NCBI RefSeq assembly: GCF_025264645.1
Contig: NZ_CP073696.1
Coordinates: 3,410,001 to 3,474,000 of the forward strand
DNA length: 64,000 nt
Reading direction: 5' to 3'
Source: Edaphobacter lichenicola
GTDB taxonomy: Bacteria > Acidobacteriota > Terriglobia > Terriglobales > Acidobacteriaceae
Below, in pieces: positions 1 through 7,233 of this stretch (positions are counted from its first letter, which is position 1; the number at the start of each line of letters is the position of its first letter). Below the pieces are notes generated by a model, which worked only from the letters and a program-made list of their open reading frames with translations, did no database searches and was not told where the DNA came from. Position numbers and translations under genes: made by a program.

Positions 1-324
1 TGCGGTGAGCACGAGACTCCGAATTTTAGGATGCTTGCTCTCTGCAAAATCGAGCGCCGCTTCGCACTTCTCTGACGAAAGCGTGTGGCAAAGGACAAGT
101 AGCGAAATCTTCTGACTGAGAAGGGTATTCTCTAACGCCGGAGCTTCAAGAGCTGTGAAAACGGTATAACCAGCCTTTTCCAAAACCATTGAGCGAGTTC
201 CAAGCAATAGTTCATCACTGCCATAGACGAGAACGCTGACGGACGTGGGTAGTGCGGGTGCCGAACTCAGAGTGAACTCCAGTCGCTCGAATTGTAGGAC
301 ACCGCCTCGCTTATCTATGCCCAA
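1..324 (-). CDS. Partial receiver-like (pseudo-receiver) protein, 3' end outside window
   Basis: An open frame runs off the left edge on the minus strand. It reads ...SVSVLVYGSDELLLGTRSM, then VLEKAGYTVFTALEA and ISLLVLCHTLSSEKC. This has the strand/helix rhythm of a response-regulator receiver domain. The position that normally carries the phosphoacceptor Asp (LLVLD) reads LLVLC, so this copy is probably not phosphorylated in the usual way. No ATG is available. An in-frame stop lies just upstream, so a TTG at about 324 is the furthest possible start, without a convincing ribosome binding site. Divergent from the Crp-like gene. Identity as a receiver fold is inference from pattern. Confidence 0.4.
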   Translation of the reverse strand, partial: MGIDKRGGVLQFERLEFTLSSAPALPTSVSVLVYGSDELLLGTRSMVLEKAGYTVFTALEAPALENTLLSQKISLLVLCHTLSSEKCEAALDFAESKHPKIRSLVLTA

Positions 325-453
325 TACCCGTCACAGCCGCTTTTAGAGCGTATGCTTGGACTATGGGCGGTGTGCAACCCGTTCCATACAATCAAACGTG
401 ACTGCTTGCCGTCTCCCAGATGGCCGTCCCTTGCGAATGAGCAAGGGGGCATC

Positions 454-1173
454 ATGCCTACCAATGACGTCAGCCGATTTCTAAGTTCACTCTCCAAGCG
501 AAGCAGTCAGGCCCTGCTCAAATACTCCATTCCTGTAGACCTTCCTTTGGGCACAGTTCTCTACGAGGCCCAGGAGACCCCGGATTATGCCTACTTCCTT
601 ACGTCTGGCATGGCATCGGTGGTGACGGCCATGTCCGATGGCGCCACCGCGGAAGTCGGAGTGATTGGACGGGAAGGGGTCATTGGCAGTCTGCAAGTGA
701 TGGGGCCTGCCCTGGCTTCGACCCGTTGTTTTATGCAAATGGCCGGCACGGGACTTCGCATTCCGCTTTCCGAGTTGCGGCGAGAGTTTGGCTCCTCAGA
801 AGAGATTCGAAGCCGCATCCTCGAATTCTTGCAAGAACAAGCCATGTGCCTGGGGCAGATCGCAGGTTGCCACCGGCTCCACGAAGCGGAGCAGCGTTTG
901 GCTCGCTGGCTCCTCATGGTTTCAGACTGCTCGCAGACGGATGAATTGAACCTGACTCAAGAATTCCTTGGAATGATGCTGGGGTCTCGCCGAACCACCG
1001 TAGGCACCGCAGTTGGCGTTCTACAAGCGAAAGGCCTGGTAGATCACCAACGAGGTCGTATCAAAATCATCGACCGGGGCCGACTCGAAGGAGTGGCCTG
1101 CGACTGCTATCAAGTTGCGAAAGAGCTCTACGCGGGCCTCTATAGTCGGGGCGCGCCCGGTAGCCAAAACTGA
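454..1173 (+). CDS. Crp/Fnr-family transcription regulator
   Basis: About 239 residues. An N-terminal cyclic-nucleotide-binding-like beta roll (about residues 20-115) is followed by a long dimer helix and a Crp-type winged helix-turn-helix (about 140-215, with LTQEFLGMMLGSRRTTVG as the recognition region). The N-terminal domain has no four-Cys FNR cluster, so oxygen sensing through an iron-sulfur cluster is unlikely; the ligand is unknown. I chose the ATG at 454 because AAGGGGG lies just upstream; the frame stays open further 5' but that part has no domain sequence. Proteins of this sub-type are common in Acidobacteriota. It precedes a cold-shock gene and a response regulator on the same strand. 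Confidence 0.85.
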   Translation: MPTNDVSRFLSSLSKRSSQALLKYSIPVDLPLGTVLYEAQETPDYAYFLTSGMASVVTAMSDGATAEVGVIGREGVIGSLQVMGPALASTRCFMQMAGTGLRIPLSELRREFGSSEEIRSRILEFLQEQAMCLGQIAGCHRLHEAEQRLARWLLMVSDCSQTDELNLTQEFLGMMLGSRRTTVGTAVGVLQAKGLVDHQRGRIKIIDRGRLEGVACDCYQVAKELYAGLYSRGAPGSQN

Positions 1174-1227
1174 CATTCGGAGAGGATCTTACCAACAAGT
1201 TCGGAGTTCGAAGAATCGAGGAACGCA

Positions 1228-1500
1228 ATGGCACACTACACAGGCACCGTGAAGTGGTTCAACAACGCGAAGGGGTATGGCTTTCTCGGTCACGATGGAG
1301 GAGCCGACGTATTCGTTCACTACAGCTCGATCCAAACCGAAGGGTACAAGACCCTGAAAGAGGGCGACGAAGTCACCTTTGACATCATTCAGGGTGACAA
1401 GGGGCCTCAAGCAGACAGGGTAGAGATGCGGCATGGGAAGACCCCGTCTTCCGGACGGACATTAAATTCCGACGGCCATTCAACTGAACTGGCTGGTTGA
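1228..1500 (+). CDS. Cold-shock domain protein (CspA family)
   Basis: A 90-residue protein whose first 67 residues are a canonical cold-shock OB fold. [14 protein letters not shown] carries the RNP1 motif and VFVHYSSI the RNP2 motif, the aromatic single-strand nucleic-acid-binding face. Family members act as RNA chaperones or antiterminators. The last about 23 residues (after VEMRHGK) are a polar tail not found in the minimal 67-70 residue CspA proteins. It sits alone between a Crp-like gene and a response regulator on the same strand; a GAGGAACGCA box precedes the ATG. Confidence 0.93.
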   Translation: MAHYTGTVKWFNNAKGYGFLGHDGGADVFVHYSSIQTEGYKTLKEGDEVTFDIIQGDKGPQADRVEMRHGKTPSSGRTLNSDGHSTELAG

Positions 1501-1515
1501 TGCAAAGGAGGGCGC

Positions 1516-2127
1516 ATGTCCACGAAATCGTTTCCGTACCGAATCCTTGTTGTTGAAGACGATCAAGCCTTGCGCGAAACAGGCGCCATGCTTCTGCGAA
1601 CGAAGGGGTATGAAGTTCTGTGCGCCGAAGATGGTTTTGAAGGCTTGGCTGCTCTGAAGCGTTCTTTACCCGACATCATCATCTCGGATCTCCGAATGCC
1701 CAATATGAACGGATTCGAGTTCCTGTCCGTTGTACGTCGCCGATTTCCTGCCATCCCCGTGGTTGTTGTCTCAGGCGAGTTTACCGGTGTCAGTGTCCCG
1801 GAAAGCGTTTTAGCGGATGCGTTCTTTCCAAAAGGAAATTACAAGCCGGAGGAGCTATTCAACAAGATTTCAGATTTGATCCAAGAGTTACCAACACGTC
1901 CTCGACTCGGGAAGCCAAGTAAAGCAGCTGTATGGGTAAAGAATGACAAGGGCACCGTCGCCGTCACTTGCTCGGAATGTCTGCGCACCTTCCCGGCGCC
2001 GGATGCGCTCGCGGGTGTGAATGAAGTGGAGTGCGACTTCTGCTCTTGCATGATTCGCTTTGAGATTATCGGGGAGCCATTCGCTTCGGACTCCGCCCAG
2101 CCCTTTGCGCGGCGATCTCTGCAATAG
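1516..2127 (+). CDS. Response regulator receiver with C-terminal Cys-pair module
   Basis: 203 residues. Residues 8-125 are a receiver domain: acidic pair in VVEDD (about 14-16), phosphoacceptor Asp58 in IIISDLRMPNMNG, a Ser switch residue in VVVVSGEF and a Lys in AFFPKGNY. No HTH or enzyme output domain follows. The C-terminal about 60 residues carry two Cys pairs, CSEC and CDFCSC, spaced about 25 apart, a pattern that could bind zinc. A strong AAAGGAGGG box lies 6-8 nt upstream of the ATG. The unusual tail suggests protein- or RNA-binding output, which is inference. Its partner kinase is not in the window. Confidence 0.88.
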   Translation: MSTKSFPYRILVVEDDQALRETGAMLLRTKGYEVLCAEDGFEGLAALKRSLPDIIISDLRMPNMNGFEFLSVVRRRFPAIPVVVVSGEFTGVSVPESVLADAFFPKGNYKPEELFNKISDLIQELPTRPRLGKPSKAAVWVKNDKGTVAVTCSECLRTFPAPDALAGVNEVECDFCSCMIRFEIIGEPFASDSAQPFARRSLQ

Positions 2128-2137
2128 GAACCTGAGA

Positions 2138-2908
2138 CTATTGAAATGATGGACTAATTTGTTCCATCCGCCAGATCGGTCCTCCTTCGTATAACGGTCC
2201 TTCTTCTCGAACAAAGGCGGGCGGAGTGCCGTCTTGGAGCCAGATGTGGTAGTCCGAGGGCTGCTTGCCGATGATCGGTGCAACGACCCCTGTCACTCCA
2301 CCCAACTCTACGTGCAGCGTGAAGTCAGTAGCTTTACGTCGGAATGCACCCACGCGAAACGTTAAGGTTCCCATCGGCTTGATGGAAAGATGAATCAGCC
2401 GGGCCTTTTTACCGGGGGCTATGTAGGCGACTTTGGTCTCGGGAGTCGTTGGGAGAATGTTGAGCAGAAGGTTCGGTGGCAGCCCGTTCGACACGTCAGC
2501 GGGTAAGTCCATGTGCTCCTTCGAGATCGTTCCGTCTTCCGCCTTGAACGTGAGATCTCCACTCGCCATGTCGATGAGAAAGTCGATGGGTTTCGGAAAC
2601 GAGGGGCCGTGCTGAATGTGGTGATCGCTAATCAAGCGAAACACACCTTGCTGTGTAAAGACAGTGACATCTTCATCCACGGAGCCGTCTTTGAAATGGA
2701 AGATCAGGCGAGACGTGACTCTCCCGCGGCTGACGACCTGAGTAGAATCGCCTGTAGCGATGGTCACACCGTCGAGCGTCTTGAGGGCCAAAAAGCCGTG
2801 GCTTGACCCCTGCCCATAACGCACTTGAATGGGTTCTCCTGACAAGGTAGCAACGTAGACACAGCTTAAGATTGATATGAGACCGAGAGCAATGGTCGTG
2901 AAACGCAT
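2138..2908 (-). CDS. Secreted protein of unknown function
   Basis: 256 residues starting with a classical signal peptide (MRFTTIALGLISILSCVYVATLSG). The rest is beta-rich with no motif I recognise; it repeatedly shows short strand-like segments such as RLIFHFKDGSVDEDV, and lacks Cys and obvious catalytic patterns. It probably acts in the periplasm or outside the cell. Convergent with the response regulator gene, whose stop lies 10 bp away. I do not assign a function. Confidence 0.75.
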   Translation of the reverse strand: MRFTTIALGLISILSCVYVATLSGEPIQVRYGQGSSHGFLALKTLDGVTIATGDSTQVVSRGRVTSRLIFHFKDGSVDEDVTVFTQQGVFRLISDHHIQHGPSFPKPIDFLIDMASGDLTFKAEDGTISKEHMDLPADVSNGLPPNLLLNILPTTPETKVAYIAPGKKARLIHLSIKPMGTLTFRVGAFRRKATDFTLHVELGGVTGVVAPIIGKQPSDYHIWLQDGTPPAFVREEGPLYEGGPIWRMEQISPSFQ

Positions 2909-3460
2909 GGAATTGTTACTCCCGGGAATTTGAGTGCGGTCTAGCGTTTGAACGAGCCGAAACGGCGCTGCAGCTGACTAAACCCTGCTCAAAACCTTTT
3001 GATGCAACTAGGCCGGTGACTATCGATCTTCTGATCGAATCTGTGCGATTTTCCAAAATCCTCTTTCTGAGGGAGGAGTTTCACTCCTCACCCCTCTCCA
3101 GCCGCTGCGCGTCTTCCGCCACCTGCCTCAGCGGGACATTCCTTCACGCAACCCATCCCCAATAGTTCTTGCATACTTACGCACTCATATCGAAGCCAAA
3201 ACTCGATAGGAACCTCTGCCCTGATCGCGCGCGATTAGGGGTTCCCGCAGTCTTCCTCAACTACAAACTTGGGAACGTGCATACAGCCACTCTCGCCACT
3301 GAAGCTATCCTGCTCTCAGATGTCATAGTCTGCTGAGGGAGGCCCGATCGACGTCGCTCCGGGTAAACGCGCTTCCCGTCAGCAATGCTTCTGGATTGAT
3401 GTTAATGGCCGATGCGTTCCTCGATGGACCAGGAACGGGCATTCTGCATGTTGAGATTTA
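2909..3460. other. Intergenic stretch without a supported gene
   Basis: 552 bp between the start of the secreted-protein gene and the end of the DUF1016 gene. No convincing coding frame is visible. The only clear structure is a 7-bp inverted repeat, GAGGAGT/ACTCCTC with a 3-nt loop, at 3073-3089. It could be a weak hairpin after the DUF1016 gene but has no T run. Confidence 0.5.
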
Positions 3461-4582
3461 TCAGTTCGTTCTACGTTCCTGAATCGCAGCTTGTGAGCGC
3501 TCTAACGCATCAGCAATCAGCTTTTCATCGGGGAGAACAGTCCTGTATTCCGCGGCAAGGACTTTGTTTGGCAGGTTATCGAGTGCGTAGTGAGCTTCCG
3601 CTACGCCTTTCTCCGTGCAAAGGATTAGACCAACGGGAGGATTCTCGCCAGGCTTCATCCAGTGTTCCTTGGCGTAATTGAGATAGAGGTGCATCTGACC
3701 GGCGTCAGCGTAGCCGAACTTGCCCACTTTTAGATCGACGATGAGCAAACACCGCAAACGCCTATGAAAGAAGATGAGATCGATTCGAAACCAATTGTCA
3801 TCTAAGCGCAGCCGACGTTGACGCCCCATGAACGCAAAATCGTCGCCCAGTTCGAGCAGGAAGTCCGCTAGATGTTGGATCAACGCTTCTTCGAGTTCTG
3901 ATTCTGAATATTCGTCTTTCAGGTTGAGAAATTCGAGTATGAAAGGATCTTTGATTGCTTCTTCCAGCGAGATCGCATCACCGGATTCCGGGACAGCAGC
4001 CTTTTCAAGCATCGCTGTCTTGTTACGGGATAGCGCAATGCGCTCGTAAAATTGGCTGCTAATCTGGCGGTCGAGCTGCCGAACCGACCATCCGGAACGC
4101 AACGCTTCGGTTTCGTAGAATTTGCGGGCCTTTTGGTTTCTCACCGAGAGCAACCGTACATAGGCGGACCACGGTAGCGGGAAGCGAGTCGCCACCGCGG
4201 TGATCTCCGATATGGTCGACGCCGCGGCAGGGAGAGGAGATTCTCCAGACGGTGTCTGGAGAAAGTTCTTTTCCGGCCATGTTCGATAAAAACCCCTCAT
4301 CTGCCAGAGATTGGCTCTGCCGAATCCGCGTCCGAAACGCCGCGTGAGGTCCTTGGCGAGTTGCTCTACCAGCTTCTCACCGTAATCCGCCCGGTTCTCT
4401 CCTCGCATCTCAGATTCAACAATGCGCCTTCCGATCTCCCAATAGGTCGCGGTCATAACCGCGTTGATGCTGCGCGCTGACGCGACGCGAGCGGCTTGCA
4501 ACAAATCGACGATGCCGTTGCGAACATAGGCGTAGTCCGCATCTGGTCTATCCAGCTTCTGCTCAGCCATATCCAGGTCCAT
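3461..4582 (-). CDS. YhcG/DUF1016-type PD-(D/E)XK nuclease family protein
   Basis: 373 residues. The N-terminal half matches the DUF1016_N pattern (TYWEIGRRIVESEM, YGEKLVEQLAKDL, RRFGRGFGRANLWQMRGFY). The C-terminal half is the PDDEXK_9-like nuclease domain: DLIFFHRRLRCLLIVDLKVGKF supplies the acidic residue and the D-x-K core, followed by QMHLYLNYAKEH. Known family members are found in defence islands and mobile regions; some E. coli relatives affect DNA processing. A second Met five codons in is an alternative start. It lies just outside the left att repeat of the island and may be cargo of an older neighbouring element. Confidence 0.88.
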   Translation of the reverse strand: MDLDMAEQKLDRPDADYAYVRNGIVDLLQAARVASARSINAVMTATYWEIGRRIVESEMRGENRADYGEKLVEQLAKDLTRRFGRGFGRANLWQMRGFYRTWPEKNFLQTPSGESPLPAAASTISEITAVATRFPLPWSAYVRLLSVRNQKARKFYETEALRSGWSVRQLDRQISSQFYERIALSRNKTAMLEKAAVPESGDAISLEEAIKDPFILEFLNLKDEYSESELEEALIQHLADFLLELGDDFAFMGRQRRLRLDDNWFRIDLIFFHRRLRCLLIVDLKVGKFGYADAGQMHLYLNYAKEHWMKPGENPPVGLILCTEKGVAEAHYALDNLPNKVLAAEYRTVLPDEKLIADALERSQAAIQERRTN

Positions 4583-4700
4583 CTCAATTCATTTTAGTGA
4601 TTGCACTCCTCTGGTTTCGCCAACCAGGGAGACGTTGCTGACTGTGCCAAACAAGAATAGTGGTGAGCTGGCCCGCCACGACCCAGCTCACCCGCCCTCA

Positions 4701-4728
4701 AAAGTTTGTGTCAAAGTTTGTGTCAAAG
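4701..4728. repeat. Tandem 12-bp repeat (arm-site-like) left of attL
   Basis: AAAGTTTGTGTC occurs twice in direct tandem (4701-4712, 4713-4724), followed by AAAG. Just downstream a 9-bp unit CCGGTTTT(G/T) repeats about three times (4742-4768). The tandem ends 84 bp before the tRNA-derived core. A different repeat pair inside the right end ends 85 bp before the second core. Placement suggests integrase arm-type sites of a neighbouring element; that is inference. Confidence 0.45.
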
Positions 4729-4808
4729 ACCGCCGATTAGGCCGGTTTTGCCGGTTTTTCCGGTTGCTAACTGCTTTACCGTCAATAGCTTAGTGTTTTG
4801 AAAGTTCC

Positions 4809-4854
4809 ATGGCATGGAAGAGGTCATCGGTTCGATCCCGATCAGGTCCACCAA
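4809..4854 (+). repeat. attL: 46-bp direct repeat, 3' part of tRNA-Ala(GGC)
   Basis: Identical to 25163-25208. From U33 on it reads as a perfect tRNA 3' portion: anticodon GGC, A37, stem GGAAG, variable loop AGGTC, T arm ATCGG/CCGAT around TTCGATC, acceptor strand CAGGTCC with U70 (which pairs with G3 in alanine tRNAs), discriminator A and encoded CCA. Typical attachment core of tyrosine-integrase islands. Upstream bases do not complete a proper tRNA 5' half, so this copy is a fragment. Confidence 0.9.
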
Positions 4855-4891
4855 TAAACCCAACAACTTAGCGGATTCGCAGAAAAAACGC

Positions 4892-4908
4892 GATACGCTT
4901 TAGATACG
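4892..4908. repeat. GATACG direct repeat pair, left internal arm-type site
   Basis: GATACG at 4892-4897 and 4903-4908, preceded by AAAACGC. The same context, AAAACGCGATACG and a second GATACG 12 bp later, recurs at 25060-25077 near the right end. The pair sits between the att core and the integrase gene, where arm-type integrase or excisionase sites are expected. Function inferred from position only. Confidence 0.5.
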
Positions 4909-4915
4909 TTGGTTC

Positions 4916-6112
4916 TCATGCTGCATCCTCCGCAGCACTTTCTACGACATTCCTGGAACGGTCCAGGAGAACATCGACCACACGGCTTTGCGCTTCGCGC
5001 TTGGCTGAAGTCAGGGCCTTCGTGTAAATGTTCATCGTTGTGGAGATGTTTGCGTGGCGCATCAATTCCTGCACCACTTTGACATCTTCCCCGTTCGCTT
5101 TGAGCAGCGTTGAGTAGGTGTGCCGAAAAGTATGGAAGCCGACCCACTTTGTGATCCCAGCCCGTTTTGCGGCAGGTTGGAGGAAGCGATCCAGAAGCGT
5201 ATCGGCCCAGGGCGGCATTTTGCCCTGAACTCGTTCGCTGGCAAAGACCCAGTCCTCCGGCTCTGCGTAGCAAGTTTCCCGCCTCCAGGCCAGCAACTCG
5301 GCAGTGGTTAGCTCGTCGATGGGAACCGGCCTGCGGGAAGTCTCAGTCTTGCACTTCCCAATAATGCCGTCCACTACCGACCGGGTAACGTCCATCTGCA
5401 ACGTCTTCCAATCGATGTCGATCCACTTCAGGCCCAGGACCTCACTAATGCGGAGGCCTGTTGTCGCCGCCACGATGCCAATGACGCGCATCTTCTGCGG
5501 CAACTCCAGCATGAGCGCACGGAACTCTGCCACTTCCAACGGTTCCGTGACACGCTGCCGCTTGGTGCTCTGGCGGACAGCAAAGATGGGATTCTCTCCA
5601 TCATTGAGCCAGCCATAGCGGATCGCGTGTTGGAAGACTTCACTCATGATGCCCTTGATCTTCGCTTTGGTCCCATTTGCTAAATCGTCGATGGAGCCAA
5701 GCCACCGCTCTACTGCTACTGCTTTGATCTCCCGAAGACGGTAATGGCCCCAACGCGGAACGATTCTCGCCTTCAGATAAACAGCGTAGGTCTGTTTCGT
5801 CTGTACGACCTTCCGCTCGGATTCCTTTTCCAGATCCAATTCAATCAACCGGTAGTGCTCAACCAATTGTTCGAAAGTTTCCGGCAATCCTTCAGGACGG
5901 GAGGTGTGGTGGTTAACGTCGAGGCGCAGTGTCGAAACAGCCTTCCATGCTGCCGTTTCCGTTGGGTACTGCTTCACTGAACCAATTACAAGAGCACGCA
6001 TTTTGGGCTTGCCTTTGGCGTCGATATCCCGCCATCGATAAACCCAGACTTCTGGCCCCTTCTTGCGCTGATGACGGCTGAAAAAGCCGTGTTGATAACG
6101 TGGTCGATTCAA
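4916..6112 (-). CDS. int: Tyrosine-type site-specific integrase
   Basis: 398 residues, full length for a tRNA-site island integrase. N-terminal arm-binding and SAM-like core-binding domains (about 1-185) precede the catalytic domain. The active-site residues are visible: Arg221 in TTGLRISEVLGLKW, a Lys in GKCKTETSRR (about 253-255), His327-x-x-Arg330 in HTFRHT, His353 in LMRHANIST and the nucleophile Tyr363 in MNIYTKA. It should recombine the 46-bp tRNA-Ala core lying about 60 bp beyond its 3' end. Its start is 12 bp from the excisionase-like gene, so the two are probably co-transcribed. Confidence 0.95.
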   Translation of the reverse strand: MNRPRYQHGFFSRHQRKKGPEVWVYRWRDIDAKGKPKMRALVIGSVKQYPTETAAWKAVSTLRLDVNHHTSRPEGLPETFEQLVEHYRLIELDLEKESERKVVQTKQTYAVYLKARIVPRWGHYRLREIKAVAVERWLGSIDDLANGTKAKIKGIMSEVFQHAIRYGWLNDGENPIFAVRQSTKRQRVTEPLEVAEFRALMLELPQKMRVIGIVAATTGLRISEVLGLKWIDIDWKTLQMDVTRSVVDGIIGKCKTETSRRPVPIDELTTAELLAWRRETCYAEPEDWVFASERVQGKMPPWADTLLDRFLQPAAKRAGITKWVGFHTFRHTYSTLLKANGEDVKVVQELMRHANISTTMNIYTKALTSAKREAQSRVVDVLLDRSRNVVESAAEDAA

Positions 6113-6124
6113 GAGACATTCCTC

Positions 6125-6358
6125 TCATTCCGACCCCGATGGCTGGTCTAATTTTACCGCTTCACACTCCAGCCATCGAGAGAGTTCCGAGAGGCGAAAT
6201 CGCCACATCTGGCGCACTCCCCGACCTACGGGATGCGCCGGCAGGTCGCCTCTTCGGGCCAGTTTGAGCACAGTCTTCCGTGACAGTGCCAGGAAGTCCG
6301 CGGCACGTTCAGGAGCGACAAACGGTTCGTGCGTCGTTGGTTTATTCATGAGTTCCAT
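6125..6358 (-). CDS. Excisionase-like small HTH DNA-binding protein
   Basis: 77 residues with a MerR/excisionase-type winged helix: ERAADFLALSRKTVLKLARRGDLPAHPVG, then RFRLSELSRWLEC. Such proteins set integration versus excision direction or act as small repressors. GAGGTGAGAA precedes the ATG. It lies 12 bp upstream of the integrase in the same direction, the usual xis-int arrangement, which is the main support for the role. Confidence 0.82.
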   Translation of the reverse strand: MELMNKPTTHEPFVAPERAADFLALSRKTVLKLARRGDLPAHPVGRGVRQMWRFRLSELSRWLECEAVKLDQPSGSE

Positions 6359-6423
6359 TTCTCACCTCATCTGGACATTTGCAACGCGAACAACACTGCT
6401 TTCGTTGGTTTTCAATCGTTCGA

Positions 6424-6939
6424 TCATTCCTCACGTCTGCCCTCGAACGGTGTAGGCTTGAAGAGCTTCGTTCGACTGAGCTGGGCGTCCTTGGCCCGGT
6501 TCTCCTCCGCGAGTCGATCCAATCTCGCCATTTCCTCTTCTCTTCGGATTTGCCATTCTGGTTTGGTATTTTGCCCGATACCCTGATTCGCTACAGGCGC
6601 GGCGGCGGGCTGTGATTGCCTTTCTACGGTCGGCGCAGGGAGGTTCTTGGTCGTTGTCCTGTTCGGGGCAGGCTTACCTGTGAGCCGATTCGCCATCGCA
6701 ACGAACTGCCGGTATGTTCCCTGATAGCCCACATCCCGCAAGATCCGCCAAACCGCTTTCCAGGGCAGACCGACTTCTGAAATGGCGTTCAACTCAACAG
6801 CAAATCTTTTCAGCCCCCTGGCCTTAAGCGGAAGGAGATCCTTTCTAGCTCGGATCCGTTCGGCCAACGCTTTCACCTCGGTCACCTCGATATTTATTGA
6901 CGAGTACATTTCAATACGAGTTTGCCATCGGATTTTCAT
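6424..6939 (-). CDS. TraK-like/accessory mobile-element protein, function unknown
   Basis: 171 residues. The N-terminal about 85 contain a small helical domain (RFAVELNAISEVGLPWKAVWRILRDVGYQGTYRQFVAMANRL), which resembles the HTH-like domain of TraK/MobC-like accessory proteins of plasmids and islands. The remainder is low-complexity (Pro/Ala/Gln linker) and a charged helix (EWQIRREEEMARLDRLAEENR). The start is uncertain: Met1 or Met11, neither with a strong ribosome binding site. Its 5' region is duplicated in decayed form at 10185-10340, on the far side of the retron/HNH genes. The TraK relation is a resemblance, not a firm call. Confidence 0.55.
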   Translation of the reverse strand: MKIRWQTRIEMYSSINIEVTEVKALAERIRARKDLLPLKARGLKRFAVELNAISEVGLPWKAVWRILRDVGYQGTYRQFVAMANRLTGKPAPNRTTTKNLPAPTVERQSQPAAAPVANQGIGQNTKPEWQIRREEEMARLDRLAEENRAKDAQLSRTKLFKPTPFEGRREE

Positions 6940-7074
6940 TCATGCAAGGCGGCGGTCCATTTATATCTTTGACCGCCCTCACCTTCCCTCACTTTTCAGG
7001 CCAAGGCAGCATTCGGCAGCACTTGCCCTTATCGTCAAGAGCGGTGAAGGTGAATGAGACTCTGTCTGCTAAGC
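6718..7074. repeat. Copy 1 of an imperfect direct duplication flanking the retron/HNH cargo
   Basis: Aligns with 10185-10435 over most of its length (shared blocks such as TGATAGCCCACATCC, CAAGGCAGCATTCGGCAGCA and GGTGAATGAGACT). This copy holds the 5' part of the intact TraK-like gene plus a 27-codon 3' fragment (6989-7072, minus) of the small gene that is complete at 10351-10578. About 106 bp present here, including the TraK-like start, are missing from copy 2. Confidence 0.8.
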
Positions 7075-7233
7075 TTTAGCTGTTAAAGACGGTGCTCGTT
7101 TGTTGGACCGTCAAGCCGACGCCGGGTCTCAATGGCTTACGGAGCTTCCACGCCATCTGGGGCGGCACTCCTCTTTTGGACATTTACTACGCGACTTCGG
7201 ACGGCGTCAAAGTGCGCGAAAGTTGGCGTGAAG

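Noticed and set aside
4738-4854. Possible complete tRNA-Ala ending in the left att core
   Set aside because: The bases before U33 contain TAGCTTAG and GTTCC, faintly tRNA-like, but D stem and acceptor 5' strand do not pair, so it is not a functional tRNA gene.
6940-7233. Origin of transfer upstream of the TraK-like gene
   Set aside because: GATAAGGGCAAGTGCTGCC looked vaguely nic-like, but it does not match IncP or IncQ nic sequences and no relaxase is encoded in the island.
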